From the IMG/VR virus record IMGVR_UViG_3300020213_000052, positions 1-40,400 of that record: a DNA stretch of 40,400 bases. One strand, written 5' to 3'. This DNA comes from a virus. Under the pieces are notes generated by a model. That model was given only the letters and a program-made list of their open reading frames with translations, searched no databases and was not told the DNA's origin. This document shows positions 8,162 through 16,140 of the stretch, in pieces (positions within the stretch are counted from its first letter, which is position 1; every line of letters begins with the position of its first letter). The position numbers and the translations under genes were made by a program.

Positions 8162-9027
8162 TGCCTCCCTCCCAGCATTTCGCCCATTACCCTCGCGATG
8201 GCGCGAGCGGCATTTATCTTTGCAACAGGCATGAGTTTGGCGTACCTGTCCGTAGTTTGTGCCGATCGGTGATTGAGTAACTGGCCAATCTGGCCCTTCT
8301 CGACGCCGTGAGAGAGGCCCACCGTTGCAAACGTCCGCCGCAAGTCGCGGACCCACAGAGTGGGGCACCCCGCTTCCCGCGTTAAACGTTCCCAGAAGCG
8401 CCGATACTGCACCTTGCCTAGTAAGAGACCATCCTCGCGAAGTGGGAGCGCCTGGAGCGTTTTAAGCGCCAATGGCGGCACGATAACGGTCTCCTCCTCC
8501 CCCGTAGTCTCAGTAGACTTCCCCGCGAATCGGAGAATCCCGATGTCACCGTGAACCACAAGCTCGTCACGCCTCACTCTCTCGATGCTGATAGGGCGAG
8601 CTCCCGTTAGTGCGAGAGTCTGGCAGAACGCCACCTCACGCGGGTACCGGACTCGGTGACGCTCAAACGCCTTCCCCAAGGCGGTTAACTCCTCTGCCGT
8701 AGCGTAGCGGTTCCGCTGTTTCTCCCGGTTACTCTTCACCAAGCGGCATGGATTCACGCACGTAAGGAGCGCCTCCTCGTGACCGAACGTGTATATCCTA
8801 CCGAGGACTTCGAGGCACCTATTGGCCGTCGTGGGCGTAAGCGCTAGTGAGCGGTGCCACGCCTTCACGAACTGCGGACCCACCTCTATAACTTCCATCT
8901 CCGCGAAAGTGGGCGCGATGTGGCGCTTCCAATACCGTTCCACCTCCGCTTTCCATCCCGAGTCCACGTACCGCGTTTGCGACCAATGCTCGTCGATACA
9001 CTTTTGGTAAAGATCTTTAATTCTCAC
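8158..9027 (-). CDS. int: Tyrosine recombinase / phage integrase
   Basis: A 289-residue site-specific recombinase that would insert the phage into, and help excise it from, the host chromosome. Residues 1-100 form the SAM-like core-binding domain, and 110-289 the catalytic domain. The catalytic residues visible are R144 (TGARPISI), K170, R230 in RDLRRTFAT, H253 in LLNHRS and the nucleophile Y262 (TTDRYA). The first position of the H-x-x-R box is Arg (R227) instead of His, a substitution seen in some phage integrases. The start is GTG, inside the end of the small gene upstream. It is the last substantial gene of the leftward operon; attP is probably nearby but I cannot identify it. Confidence 0.9.
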   Translation of the reverse strand: MRIKDLYQKCIDEHWSQTRYVDSGWKAEVERYWKRHIAPTFAEMEVIEVGPQFVKAWHRSLALTPTTANRCLEVLGRIYTFGHEEALLTCVNPCRLVKSNREKQRNRYATAEELTALGKAFERHRVRYPREVAFCQTLALTGARPISIERVRRDELVVHGDIGILRFAGKSTETTGEEETVIVPPLALKTLQALPLREDGLLLGKVQYRRFWERLTREAGCPTLWVRDLRRTFATVGLSHGVEKGQIGQLLNHRSAQTTDRYAKLMPVAKINAARAIARVMGEMLGGRQ

Positions 9028-9100
9028 TTTCCACCTCTGCGTTAGCGATGAACTTGGCCACCGCGTGAGTTAGTTCGGATAAGGGCACTGGCAGCGTCAT
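9017..9100 (-). CDS. 27-residue peptide coupled to the integrase
   Basis: The ATG overlaps the upstream stop by 4 bases (ATGA), with GGGAGG just before it. The frame ends 11 bases inside the integrase start. The peptide (MTLPVPLSELTHAVAKFIA, then an acidic end) looks like one amphipathic helix. It may be a real micro-protein or only a device that carries ribosomes to the GTG start of the integrase. Confidence 0.5.
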   Translation of the reverse strand: MTLPVPLSELTHAVAKFIANAEVESEN

Positions 9101-9333
9101 TCCTCCCACCTCACTAGTTTATAAACTTCCAGCCAATGGCCGCACTCCGGCCCCACGCTGTCGTCGCCTCTCTCGCAGTACACCTCCTGATATGCGAATC
9201 CATTTTCGATTTCGGCCGGGCCGTCGCATTGAACTGTGTCGCGGCAAAATGGGCACTTATTTGCGAAAATGCGCTGAAGGGCCACGCTCTCCGAGGGAGG
9301 GTTCTCCCTGGTGTAGATGGTTTTGTCTCTCAT
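9097..9333 (-). CDS. Small zinc-site protein, fused in frame to the gene upstream
   Basis: This 78-residue cistron begins at an ATG with its own GGAG ribosome site (GGAGAAAAAATG). It contains CPFC at about residues 29-32, then further Cys and a CGHW, which could bind one zinc ion. I do not recognise the family; a loose likeness to restriction-alleviation (Lar-type) zinc ribbons is noted without conviction. In this sequence the upstream frame runs into it without a stop. One fewer A in the A6 run would restore a TGA overlapping the ATG, as at the neighbouring junctions. Confidence 0.6.
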   Translation of the reverse strand: MRDKTIYTRENPPSESVALQRIFANKCPFCRDTVQCDGPAEIENGFAYQEVYCERGDDSVGPECGHWLEVYKLVRWEE

Positions 9334-9861
9334 TTTTTCTCCTTTACGATTTGTTTCATAGCGTCTTGAAGCCCGTGCCAAAAGTCGCTTTCTTGCCTCA
9401 ATGCCAAACTCAAGTATGAGATTGCCTATACGATTTGTTTCATAGCGTCTTGAAGCCCGTGCCAAAAGTCGCTTTCTTGCCTCAATGCCAAACTCAAGTA
9501 TGAGATTGCCTAAGTGCATTTCAGCTAAGTCGAGTAACTCGTATACAACGCTCCAGTGCGGGAAGCTTTTCGGCGCCAACTCTTCCGAGTACGTTTCCTC
9601 GAAGCCGTGTAGGATCACACCTCCGTGGTAGTACGGACCCTCATCGGAACTAATGAACCACGCAAATGAATGCGCCACCCAGTCCGGTGTAACTCTCACC
9701 ACCACCCCCTTCTTGCCTCGGTATCGAACGGCGTTACGTTTTATGCGGTTAATTGTGCGCATACAGTGGAGAAGGCTGCTTTTTGGCTCACCCCCAAGAG
9801 ATGCGGCAAAAGCCCGTGCTTTGCGTGCGTGATCAACGTTTACGATTTCTATCTTGGTCAT
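9097..9861 (-). CDS. Apparent fusion ORF: unknown protein with a 28-residue tandem duplication plus the zinc-site protein
   Basis: As sequenced, one 254-residue frame covers two probable genes. The upstream part (9861 down to about 9334, 176 residues) has no recognised family. It begins MTKIEIVNVDHARK, contains HGGVILHGFEETY-like segments, and ends with a basic helix in which 28 residues are repeated exactly (GNLILEFGIEARKRLLARAS and the following eight). Then KGEKM reads across a ribosome site into the downstream zinc-site protein. Elsewhere in this operon proteins end in (K)GEK-stop where the Shine-Dalgarno sequence is translated, so a lost stop is the likely cause. The ATG at 9861 overlaps the upstream stop by 4 bases. 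Confidence 0.55.
   Translation of the reverse strand: MTKIEIVNVDHARKARAFAASLGGEPKSSLLHCMRTINRIKRNAVRYRGKKGVVVRVTPDWVAHSFAWFISSDEGPYYHGGVILHGFEETYSEELAPKSFPHWSVVYELLDLAEMHLGNLILEFGIEARKRLLARASRRYETNRIGNLILEFGIEARKRLLARASRRYETNRKGEKMRDKTIYTRENPPSESVALQRIFANKCPFCRDTVQCDGPAEIENGFAYQEVYCERGDDSVGPECGHWLEVYKLVRWEE
9345..9512. repeat. 84-bp perfect tandem duplication, in frame
   Basis: Two identical 84-bp copies, 9345-9428 and 9429-9512, lie head to tail inside the gene above. They add exactly 28 codons. The absence of any mismatch means a recent duplication or an assembly artefact. Confidence 0.95.
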
Positions 9862-10085
9862 TTTTCACCCTTCCACTCAGTGGTTATCCTTCCGGTCTTG
9901 CTCGCCTTTTTACTGATAATGCCACGCTCCATCAGCGCCGCTTCAATCTCGCTAGGCTCATACCCGCAAGCTTCGTTCTCCCAAAAATTACCCTCTTTCG
10001 TGCATTTGATGGTGCAGTAGATGGCCGTCTGATACCGCCTAATGATTTTGGCCGGGATGGTTTTAAAACAGTTCTGACACTTCAT
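9858..10085 (-). CDS. Small cysteine-rich (zinc-site) protein
   Basis: A 75-residue protein beginning MKCQNCFK, with CxxC at 3-6 and CTIKC at 24-28, so a four-cysteine zinc site is likely. The middle (EPSEIEAALMERGIIS) is helical and the end is basic. The C-terminal KGEK comes from translation of the ribosome site of the next gene, whose ATG overlaps this stop. Its own ATG follows the clamp-like gene by one base. Function unknown. Confidence 0.65.
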   Translation of the reverse strand: MKCQNCFKTIPAKIIRRYQTAIYCTIKCTKEGNFWENEACGYEPSEIEAALMERGIISKKASKTGRITTEWKGEK

Positions 10086-10086
10086 T

Positions 10087-10638
10087 TCACACCCGCCATC
10101 GTATTGGCATGAGAACTCCCGTGAAACCCGAACTGCATTTCACGACGAGAGCTTTTTGCGGATCGGTGAAACTGATCCGACAGGCCATGGTCTTGTTATC
10201 CCGTTGCATGGCTTTCACTAGCCGTAACAGTTTTTCCGCGTCGAGAGAGACTGACGTGTCACCCGTTTTCTCGGGGATGAGCCCCTCGATGTCGGCGAAC
10301 CTAAATTCCGAAGTTTCCGCGTAGATCTTTAAATGGGAGCCTGGATAGTCGAGCATTATGCACTCATTGGTCACCTCACTGTTTACTGCGCCCTGTTTTA
10401 CGTGCGTCTTCAAAAACGTCACGGCTGCGGGAGCCGCAAGGTACCTCCTGTCGCCGATGGCATTAGCAAGCTCTTGATCGTCTATGCGTAGATCGACGAG
10501 AGAGCAGTCATCACAAGCTACGATGCGAACCATCCCCTCACGCGTAGTGATCAGGATATTTTCTAGGTGCAGGCGATTGTCTTTACGGGATGCGACTAGG
10601 GATGCGCGGATAATTGCGCGGATTGTTTCGTGTTGCAT
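10087..10638 (-). CDS. Sliding-clamp-like (DnaN-related) protein, half length
   Basis: This 183-residue protein resembles part of the bacterial beta clamp. The N-terminal helix and strand pattern (RLHLENILITTREGMVRIVACD) looks like a clamp domain start. The end, SSGFTGVLMPIRWRV, matches the clamp C-terminus that usually reads like xxVIMPMRL. A full clamp has about 366 residues and three domains, so this would be one and a half to two domains. It might tether the phage polymerase or bind host clamp partners. A ribosome site AGGAG precedes the ATG. The similarity is from memory and the family call is moderate. Confidence 0.5.
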   Translation of the reverse strand: MQHETIRAIIRASLVASRKDNRLHLENILITTREGMVRIVACDDCSLVDLRIDDQELANAIGDRRYLAAPAAVTFLKTHVKQGAVNSEVTNECIMLDYPGSHLKIYAETSEFRFADIEGLIPEKTGDTSVSLDAEKLLRLVKAMQRDNKTMACRISFTDPQKALVVKCSSGFTGVLMPIRWRV

Positions 10639-10699
10639 TAGGTCTCCTATGGCCGAAAATTTGAGCCCGAAATTGGGCTAAAAAAATCGGCTCGGGGCC

Positions 10700-10728
10700 T
10701 GAATACACCCCGTGACAAGAAGCGTCAA
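10700..10728 (-). promoter_or_regulatory. Possible leftward sigma70 promoter before the clamp-integrase genes
   Basis: On the minus strand TTGACG (10728-10723) is followed after 17 bases by TATTCA (10705-10700). The 171-bp gap has no gene. An AGCGTC/GACGCT inverted repeat overlaps the -35 box. The -10 match is weak. A promoter here would let the integrase end of the operon be expressed separately. Confidence 0.4.
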
Positions 10729-10809
10729 CTCGACGCTAAGTGTCGGAAAATATTGGGGATTTTTTTTCGGTGGATTTTAAGGACCGCGCGCACACGGGGC
10801 CACGCGGAA

Positions 10810-10995
10810 CTATTTCTTTTGCAACAAATCGGGGTATTTTCTTTCCCAGGCTGCGATAGATTTCATCGGGTAAATGACTGTCCGGCCCACCCGAGCAAAC
10901 GACGGCCCTTGGCGCCCGTACATCCTTCGGTTGGCGAGAGCGCCACAGCTACAATTCCACCGAGCCGCCAGCTCCTTTGCTGTCAGAAACTTCAT
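10810..10995 (-). CDS. Excisionase / AlpA-like helix-turn-helix protein
   Basis: A 61-residue winged-HTH protein of the DNA-binding excisionase type. The pattern FLTAKELAARWNCSCGALANRR is the turn, followed by RQGPSFARVGRTVIYPMKSI-type wing residues. Such proteins direct excision with the integrase or act as transcription factors. I chose the ATG at 10995, which overlaps the primase stop by 4 bases; a TTG two codons upstream is also open. It ends the replication block, a few kb before the integrase. A role as Xis is an inference from fold and company. Confidence 0.7.
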   Translation of the reverse strand: MKFLTAKELAARWNCSCGALANRRMYGRQGPSFARVGRTVIYPMKSIAAWERKYPDLLQKK

Positions 10996-13184
10996 TCCCA
11001 ATCTACCTCGTGTCCTATGTACGCCTCGAAGTCCGCTCGAGCTCTGTCGTGTGGAGGAAGCCGGTATGAGTTTGATCGCCCCTCAGCCGCCCTAGTTTTT
11101 TGATCCGTCTTCACCGATGCGCAGCACTGCTTGATGATCTTCCCAAACCCGCGCTCCTCGGGGACTCGCGTTCTGATTTGTCGGTCCCTACAATACCGCC
11201 CGAATGCTGTGCGCATACCGTCTTTTGCCACTTCATCGGGCCAACCATTGGCGCCGCTGCCGGTGAGCTCCCCGCGGGTGAGGCACTCAAACCACCATTC
11301 TTGCACTGGCCCCAGGCTCTGCATTTTTTGCTCGAGCAGCCCTTTCGTGTTTGGCGCCCGCCGCACGTCCACCGCTGAAATGTCGAACTCTGAAAGGTAC
11401 GTCAGGAGCAATCGGTAACCGCCGAGATCCATACCTGACAGCAACGACTTAAAAAACCCGATGTCTTGCTTTCTACCGTCACCCACATCGAACACGCCAT
11501 ACCGGCGCTCATCGTGCGAAGCGGGTACAAGCCAATTCTCGTTACCCAAAATCATCACCCTAGTGCAGTTATCTACGCGATACGCCTCTTTGCCCTTGTG
11601 CTCGATCAGATGCTCGTCACCCGTGATAAGGTCCTTCAGCGTCCCCTCGGTCCGCTTGTCCCCACCCCAAAGCGCTTCGTCTAGTACGAAGAACAGACAG
11701 TTTTCGAAATGACTGTTGAAATCGCCGGTAAGGTAGCGCTCTTTCGCCGCCACAAGGTAGTGGCCGCCCAGGAGCTTACCCACGCAGCGTACGAGGACAT
11801 TCTTTCCCACGCCCTTTGATCCGCGTAAAACTATCGCAACGCCGGGACTCTCCCACGGCCGTTGGATGAGATGAGCGAAGTACCCCATGAGCCAATGAAA
11901 AAGCTTCTCATCCCCGGCGCATATGTTCTCCCTAGCGTGATCGAGATAGTCCTGGAGCGCTTTGGTAGCCTCCTCGGGGAAGACCTCGAGCGGCTCAGCC
12001 TTCTTGTACGCGAATCCCTTCCACAGGTTGTAGTAACCGGGGGGAGTGGGCTGCTCTGGACTAAAGCAAATGCCGTCATACGATCGCCGGTTGACCGATT
12101 TCATCCATGCCTTAGTCACCGGCTCGAGCTTGCCGCCACCCGTGACCATGGTTCTGGCCGCAAACTTCTTGTGAAAACTCTCCTCGTTCAGATGCTCGAT
12201 CACATCCTTACCCTTGTGATCCGTCTTCTCCCAAAGAATGTGATGGCCCCCACCCGTCAAAACGAAAGCGTGGCTTTTGTTGAGCTGCTGAATGGGAGAT
12301 ACCTTCACCGGCATTTCGATCTCATCAAAAGCGTTTTCTGGCGCGTAAACCCCTTGCGCGTTTTTGCCGTACTTGTAAGCATTCTCGATAGAGAAAAGCA
12401 GATCCGCTTCGGGCATAGGCGGCAGGCACCGATCCGCCCACTCTTCCATAACCTCCAACGTGCAGTAAGACGAAAGGCCAAAATCTTTTAGCCGCGCGGC
12501 AAGTTCGAACGCAGCGGTGTTGCGCGTCCCTTGCTCAGCGCCCTTCACATTCTTAACGTGCTCCTCGGCGCGTTTGTACGCAAACTTCGGGTCGATCTCT
12601 GCAACGCTCACGCAAGAAAGTGCGGTCTGAGGCTTCGTGGCGAGGCACGCCTGAACCAGCCAATCCGGGGCCTGCGCTAGCGGCGCGAAGTTGGCGACGT
12701 AGGGCTTGCCCTCCAACTCGCTCCCAGCGCCAATGAGGTACCCGCCACGGCCACGGATGTCGATGCCGTCGGCGATTTTGCTCGTGCTGTTTCCAAGGAC
12801 CGCATCCGTCTTGTAAACAAGATGCCGCCCCCCGGTCGGAGTGGTCTGCTCGAAAGTATCGGGCAGTTCCTTTCCTTCCAATTCCAACTTCAGGACTTCG
12901 AGATCCCCGTCTTTGCCCTGCTTGTTATCGATGTCCACGCCGACGATCTTACCGCCGCCGCGTAGACTGTGACACGTGATGCCGATATTGTGCTCTCTCA
13001 CCGTCTTGGTGAGGGGACACCTCCACCAGGCCGAAGCCCGTTCGGGATCAGCCGAGGCGTAGTCAGCGTATTCCTTGATGAGCACCACGTCTTTGGTGTC
13101 CGCCGCGATGGGAAAGACACGGAATCCGTGTCTTTGTAACCGAACTGCCGACGCCAAGAACTTATTTCCGGTATCTAAATCCAA
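10992..13184 (-). CDS. Primase-polymerase / helicase replication protein
   Basis: A 730-residue two-domain replication enzyme. Residues 1-200 match the bifunctional primase-polymerase (AEP) domain: GVDIDN supplies the metal-binding D84 and D86, and TPTGGRHLVY contains H121. The C-terminal half is a superfamily 3-like helicase of the D5/DUF5906 type: Walker A GSKGVGKN near residue 450, the acidic VLDEALWGG motif B, and a sensor-like MILGNENW. It should unwind the fork and make primers, replacing T7 gp4. It starts 23 bases inside the end of the polymerase gene, with GGAGG upstream. Confidence 0.88.
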   Translation of the reverse strand: MDLDTGNKFLASAVRLQRHGFRVFPIAADTKDVVLIKEYADYASADPERASAWWRCPLTKTVREHNIGITCHSLRGGGKIVGVDIDNKQGKDGDLEVLKLELEGKELPDTFEQTTPTGGRHLVYKTDAVLGNSTSKIADGIDIRGRGGYLIGAGSELEGKPYVANFAPLAQAPDWLVQACLATKPQTALSCVSVAEIDPKFAYKRAEEHVKNVKGAEQGTRNTAAFELAARLKDFGLSSYCTLEVMEEWADRCLPPMPEADLLFSIENAYKYGKNAQGVYAPENAFDEIEMPVKVSPIQQLNKSHAFVLTGGGHHILWEKTDHKGKDVIEHLNEESFHKKFAARTMVTGGGKLEPVTKAWMKSVNRRSYDGICFSPEQPTPPGYYNLWKGFAYKKAEPLEVFPEEATKALQDYLDHARENICAGDEKLFHWLMGYFAHLIQRPWESPGVAIVLRGSKGVGKNVLVRCVGKLLGGHYLVAAKERYLTGDFNSHFENCLFFVLDEALWGGDKRTEGTLKDLITGDEHLIEHKGKEAYRVDNCTRVMILGNENWLVPASHDERRYGVFDVGDGRKQDIGFFKSLLSGMDLGGYRLLLTYLSEFDISAVDVRRAPNTKGLLEQKMQSLGPVQEWWFECLTRGELTGSGANGWPDEVAKDGMRTAFGRYCRDRQIRTRVPEERGFGKIIKQCCASVKTDQKTRAAEGRSNSYRLPPHDRARADFEAYIGHEVDWE

Positions 13185-15417
13185 GCCAACCCTCCGCTGA
13201 GATGGGGAGACCGCTAGCCCAAGCCGGTGCCACTGACATTATCTTTTTAGTCGTTACGTAAACTGCTTCCGCCGCCGTGGCGGGTACCTCAAGCGCTGCT
13301 TCGTCGTGTACGTGCATAGCGATAGCAAAGCCTTCGTCGTCCAACGCGAGCATTCGGTCTGCCAACAAATCTCTTGCAACAGCCTGGGTAATGTTCTCAG
13401 TGAGAGAGCCACCATAAGTCGAGCCACGCACGAACTTACGCGTTTGCGAGTCCTCGTACTTGTAAGTTAATTGCGGCCTCGATGCGCCCCACGGCGTCTT
13501 CGTTTCCCTAACTTCGGGATACGGGTAAACTAGACGGCCGCCAGAAGGGAGGGTGCATAGTAGAAACGACCCGCTCATCTTGAACGTCACGGAAGGGAGG
13601 TTAGTGCCTCCGGCCCTCACTACCGTGCCCGGTTTGTCCACCGCCATAATCGCCGCGGCCTCCACGTAGCCCCAATATTTCGCGATGTTCGGATTGGCTT
13701 CACGGTAGGCGAGCTTTACGAGCTCCGACGCTACCCACTCTTTCTTGCTGATCAGCAGTATCAACGTAGGCTCTTTGCCCTTGGCCACGGCGTTTTGAGC
13801 TTTCAATAGCTCCGTTCCATAGCGTCCTAGCGCCCTGTCCTGGCGTTCCTGGCCGGCCAAGGCCCACAGGCCGTCAAACGCGGGCTCGAGCATCACCCCG
13901 AGGCTTACGCACATGTTTTGAAGGGCGTTTACCCCGCCTTGAAAGCCCAAACTCAGAACCTGCACTTTACCAACATCGCGACGGGGATCCCCCTTCACGA
14001 TTTCCAAATAGTGAACGCCGTAAGTTCGTCCAGCCTGCGCCGAGTAGATTTGGCCGTGCGTTCTGAAGACCTCGAGCACCGCTTCCTCTCCGGTGAGCCA
14101 CCCCAACACTCTGGCCTCAACCGAGTCGAAATCCATCGCCACGAACCTCATGCCTGGCGCAGCAGTGAGGAATCCGCGAATGCATGACGAGAGCATCGAC
14201 ATCGGAGCGCCGTGAAACAACTCGATATAGTCCCGAGCGTCTACGGGGGATTGCGTTTCCAGCGAGCGGAAAATCTTGTCGATGGCTGACTGAGGGATCT
14301 TAGGCTTGGGCAGATTATGCAACTGCACGCCCCTCGCAGCCCATCGCCTCGTATTTGCCCCTGAATACTGAAACATGCCCCTCAATCGCTCATCAGCACC
14401 CGCGAGAGTAAGCATTTTTTCAAGCTTCGCGGTGGAAGATTTCGCCGCTTCCTTACGGATCTCCACGGCCGCACGAACGACAACAGGCAAATCCTGGCGA
14501 GCCAATAGATCAATAACGTCATCTTTTGCGACTCCTTTGGTGACCACACCGTTTTCGGTGATCCAGTTCTTAAGTTGCTTATTGGCGCGAGTAGACACCA
14601 CCCCATTGTCGGTGGCCCGCCGCATGGCCTCATCAAGCCGATCTTCTTCCATCTCCACGATATTAACGGCCTTCTTGGCGCTGCCTACGTCCACCCTCAC
14701 GCCCCGCCGATTGATCCGGTAATCTAGCTGCCAAACCCGCTTCTCGTACTTCGATAGCGGAAGGAGCCGCTTATCAAGCGCTCTCTCCACTTCCACGTCA
14801 GTAGCGCAGTAACTAAAAAGCGCCGCAACGTCTTCCGCCTCTTCATGCCATTCGATCTTACGGCCAGTCCCGTCACAGGCGGGACAGCCTACCGATACGT
14901 AGTCGGTCCCTTCCGCAATAACGTAGCCCGCCACGCAAAATTCGCACGTAAGGGTGGACTTCGGCTGGCACATCTTGCGCATTAGCCGATTGCCTTTGTG
15001 ATCTTTCTCCACCCTCAGCCCTACGGCCGCTCGAGCTCCGTCGAGAGAAGGTGGCAGCGACATGGCGTAAGCGCGCGCCATAGTGCAATCGGTCTGTAAG
15101 TAGGAGAGCGGCGGCCAGCTATACTTTTCTACGCCGACGGCCTCCCACAGGAGGAGCTCGAAGGGGGAATTATGGGCAACCACCAGGCCGCCACTTTGTA
15201 CGTGCGCGAAAAGCCTCGCCATTAACGTACGCCGCTTCAATACGGACTCGGCGCGATTGATGGCAACCGCAAAACCTACGACCTCTACCGGCTCCTCGTT
15301 GAACGCGATGCCCATGCACATGATGTCCGTCGAGGGATGGACTGCGTACTGGTCAGCGCCAACTGCGGATAGATCAGCAGCGCTACGCGTTTCGAAGTCT
15401 ATGTGGCAAACGTCCAC
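13162..15417 (-). CDS. Family A DNA polymerase with an inserted CxxC/CxxC element
   Basis: This 751-residue replicative polymerase has a 3'-5' exonuclease domain (D7-x-E9 in HIDFETRS, HNSPFE at 82-87, YCATD with D207) and a polymerase domain. Motif A is DFDSVEARVL (D429), motif B RDVGKVQVLSLGF (R480, K484) and motif C HDE (704-706). It would copy the phage genome with the prim-pol/helicase and SSB beside it. Between exonuclease motifs II and III, where relatives I recall have a short link, it carries C158-x2-C161 and C178-x2-C181, a likely zinc ribbon. The start is GTG with GGGAG before it. Confidence 0.93.
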   Translation of the reverse strand: MDVCHIDFETRSAADLSAVGADQYAVHPSTDIMCMGIAFNEEPVEVVGFAVAINRAESVLKRRTLMARLFAHVQSGGLVVAHNSPFELLLWEAVGVEKYSWPPLSYLQTDCTMARAYAMSLPPSLDGARAAVGLRVEKDHKGNRLMRKMCQPKSTLTCEFCVAGYVIAEGTDYVSVGCPACDGTGRKIEWHEEAEDVAALFSYCATDVEVERALDKRLLPLSKYEKRVWQLDYRINRRGVRVDVGSAKKAVNIVEMEEDRLDEAMRRATDNGVVSTRANKQLKNWITENGVVTKGVAKDDVIDLLARQDLPVVVRAAVEIRKEAAKSSTAKLEKMLTLAGADERLRGMFQYSGANTRRWAARGVQLHNLPKPKIPQSAIDKIFRSLETQSPVDARDYIELFHGAPMSMLSSCIRGFLTAAPGMRFVAMDFDSVEARVLGWLTGEEAVLEVFRTHGQIYSAQAGRTYGVHYLEIVKGDPRRDVGKVQVLSLGFQGGVNALQNMCVSLGVMLEPAFDGLWALAGQERQDRALGRYGTELLKAQNAVAKGKEPTLILLISKKEWVASELVKLAYREANPNIAKYWGYVEAAAIMAVDKPGTVVRAGGTNLPSVTFKMSGSFLLCTLPSGGRLVYPYPEVRETKTPWGASRPQLTYKYEDSQTRKFVRGSTYGGSLTENITQAVARDLLADRMLALDDEGFAIAMHVHDEAALEVPATAAEAVYVTTKKIMSVAPAWASGLPISAEGWLGFRYRK

Positions 15418-15442
15418 GGGACTCCCAAGCCGGTATCAGATG

Positions 15443-15468
15443 CCGGGGAGAGACAATTCCCTCCCCGG
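15443..15468 (-). other. Intercistronic hairpin between SSB and polymerase genes
   Basis: Perfect 8-bp arms ccggggag (15443-15450) and ctccccgg (15461-15468) enclose a 10-base loop. No T-run follows on the minus strand, so it is more likely an RNA stability or attenuation element than a terminator. It lies just upstream of the polymerase ribosome site. Confidence 0.6.
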
Positions 15469-15486
15469 TAACTGCTTCCAGGCGCA

Positions 15487-16095
15487 TCAGCCGAAAGGGT
15501 TTTCATCAGTGGGCTCAGCGGCCTCTTCAACAGCATCGGGCATCTCGATCGCCTCGAAGGAGTCCTCCGCTTTACGACGGCCGGAGAACGGCTCGCCATC
15601 TGCAACTTTTTGCAGATGATTGAGCGAGATAGAAATCCCCTGGTTCAGCCCATCTTCCACGTTGAAAACGTTGATGTAGACATTGGCCCGCGCGTAGCAA
15701 CCAGCGTAAAATTCCGACTCGTCCACGATCTCTTTCTTTTGCTGATCCACGACGCCCGGTTTATTTTTACTCTTCATCGTGATCATGGTGGCGCCTTTAG
15801 TGTAGCCATCCGGTAACTGCATCACGCCTTTGTCGTCCTCTTTCTCTCGCTCTCCCTGGTCCTTCAGCGGATTTTTCCACTTCTTCGGCCACTTCTTCGG
15901 GTTGTCGCCCCACGCTTCTTTAGCCGCCTTCATAGCTGCGTCTTTGATCGCGCTGATGTCCTGGTCGAGCTCAAAGAGCGCTACAACGGAATACTCATCC
16001 CGCTTCGCGAGCTTGTTGAATTCCGGTTTGAATACCTTCGGGAAACTAACCCGAAATTTCGGAGTGACTATTGTGATGCCTGCGGTCCTCGCCAT
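15487..16095 (-). CDS. Single-stranded DNA-binding protein, T7 gp2.5 / DUF2815 type
   Basis: A 202-residue protein with an OB-fold-like pattern beginning ITIVTPKFRVSFPKVF, and the conserved segments EFYAGCYARANVYINVF and GISISLNHLQKV typical of the DUF2815 family of phage SSBs. The C-terminus is acidic and ends in DENPFG, as expected for the tail by which SSBs contact replication partners. It protects unwound strands and recruits polymerase and helicase. A GAGG ribosome site precedes ATG. It sits directly before the polymerase and after the nuclease. Confidence 0.88.
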   Translation of the reverse strand: MARTAGITIVTPKFRVSFPKVFKPEFNKLAKRDEYSVVALFELDQDISAIKDAAMKAAKEAWGDNPKKWPKKWKNPLKDQGEREKEDDKGVMQLPDGYTKGATMITMKSKNKPGVVDQQKKEIVDESEFYAGCYARANVYINVFNVEDGLNQGISISLNHLQKVADGEPFSGRRKAEDSFEAIEMPDAVEEAAEPTDENPFG

Positions 16096-16140
16096 TTTTT
16101 TCCTCGTTTTGTTCGTTTTGATCGTCTTGTATGAAATGAC

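Noticed and set aside
10668-10690. agccc/gggct hairpin with an A-run as a terminator
   Set aside because: The run has the wrong orientation for either strand: the T-run on the minus strand precedes the stem instead of following it.
11862-12491. 209-codon plus-strand frame opposite the prim-pol/helicase
   Set aside because: It is a shadow of a clearly conserved enzyme on the other strand and has no supporting ribosome site or neighbour.
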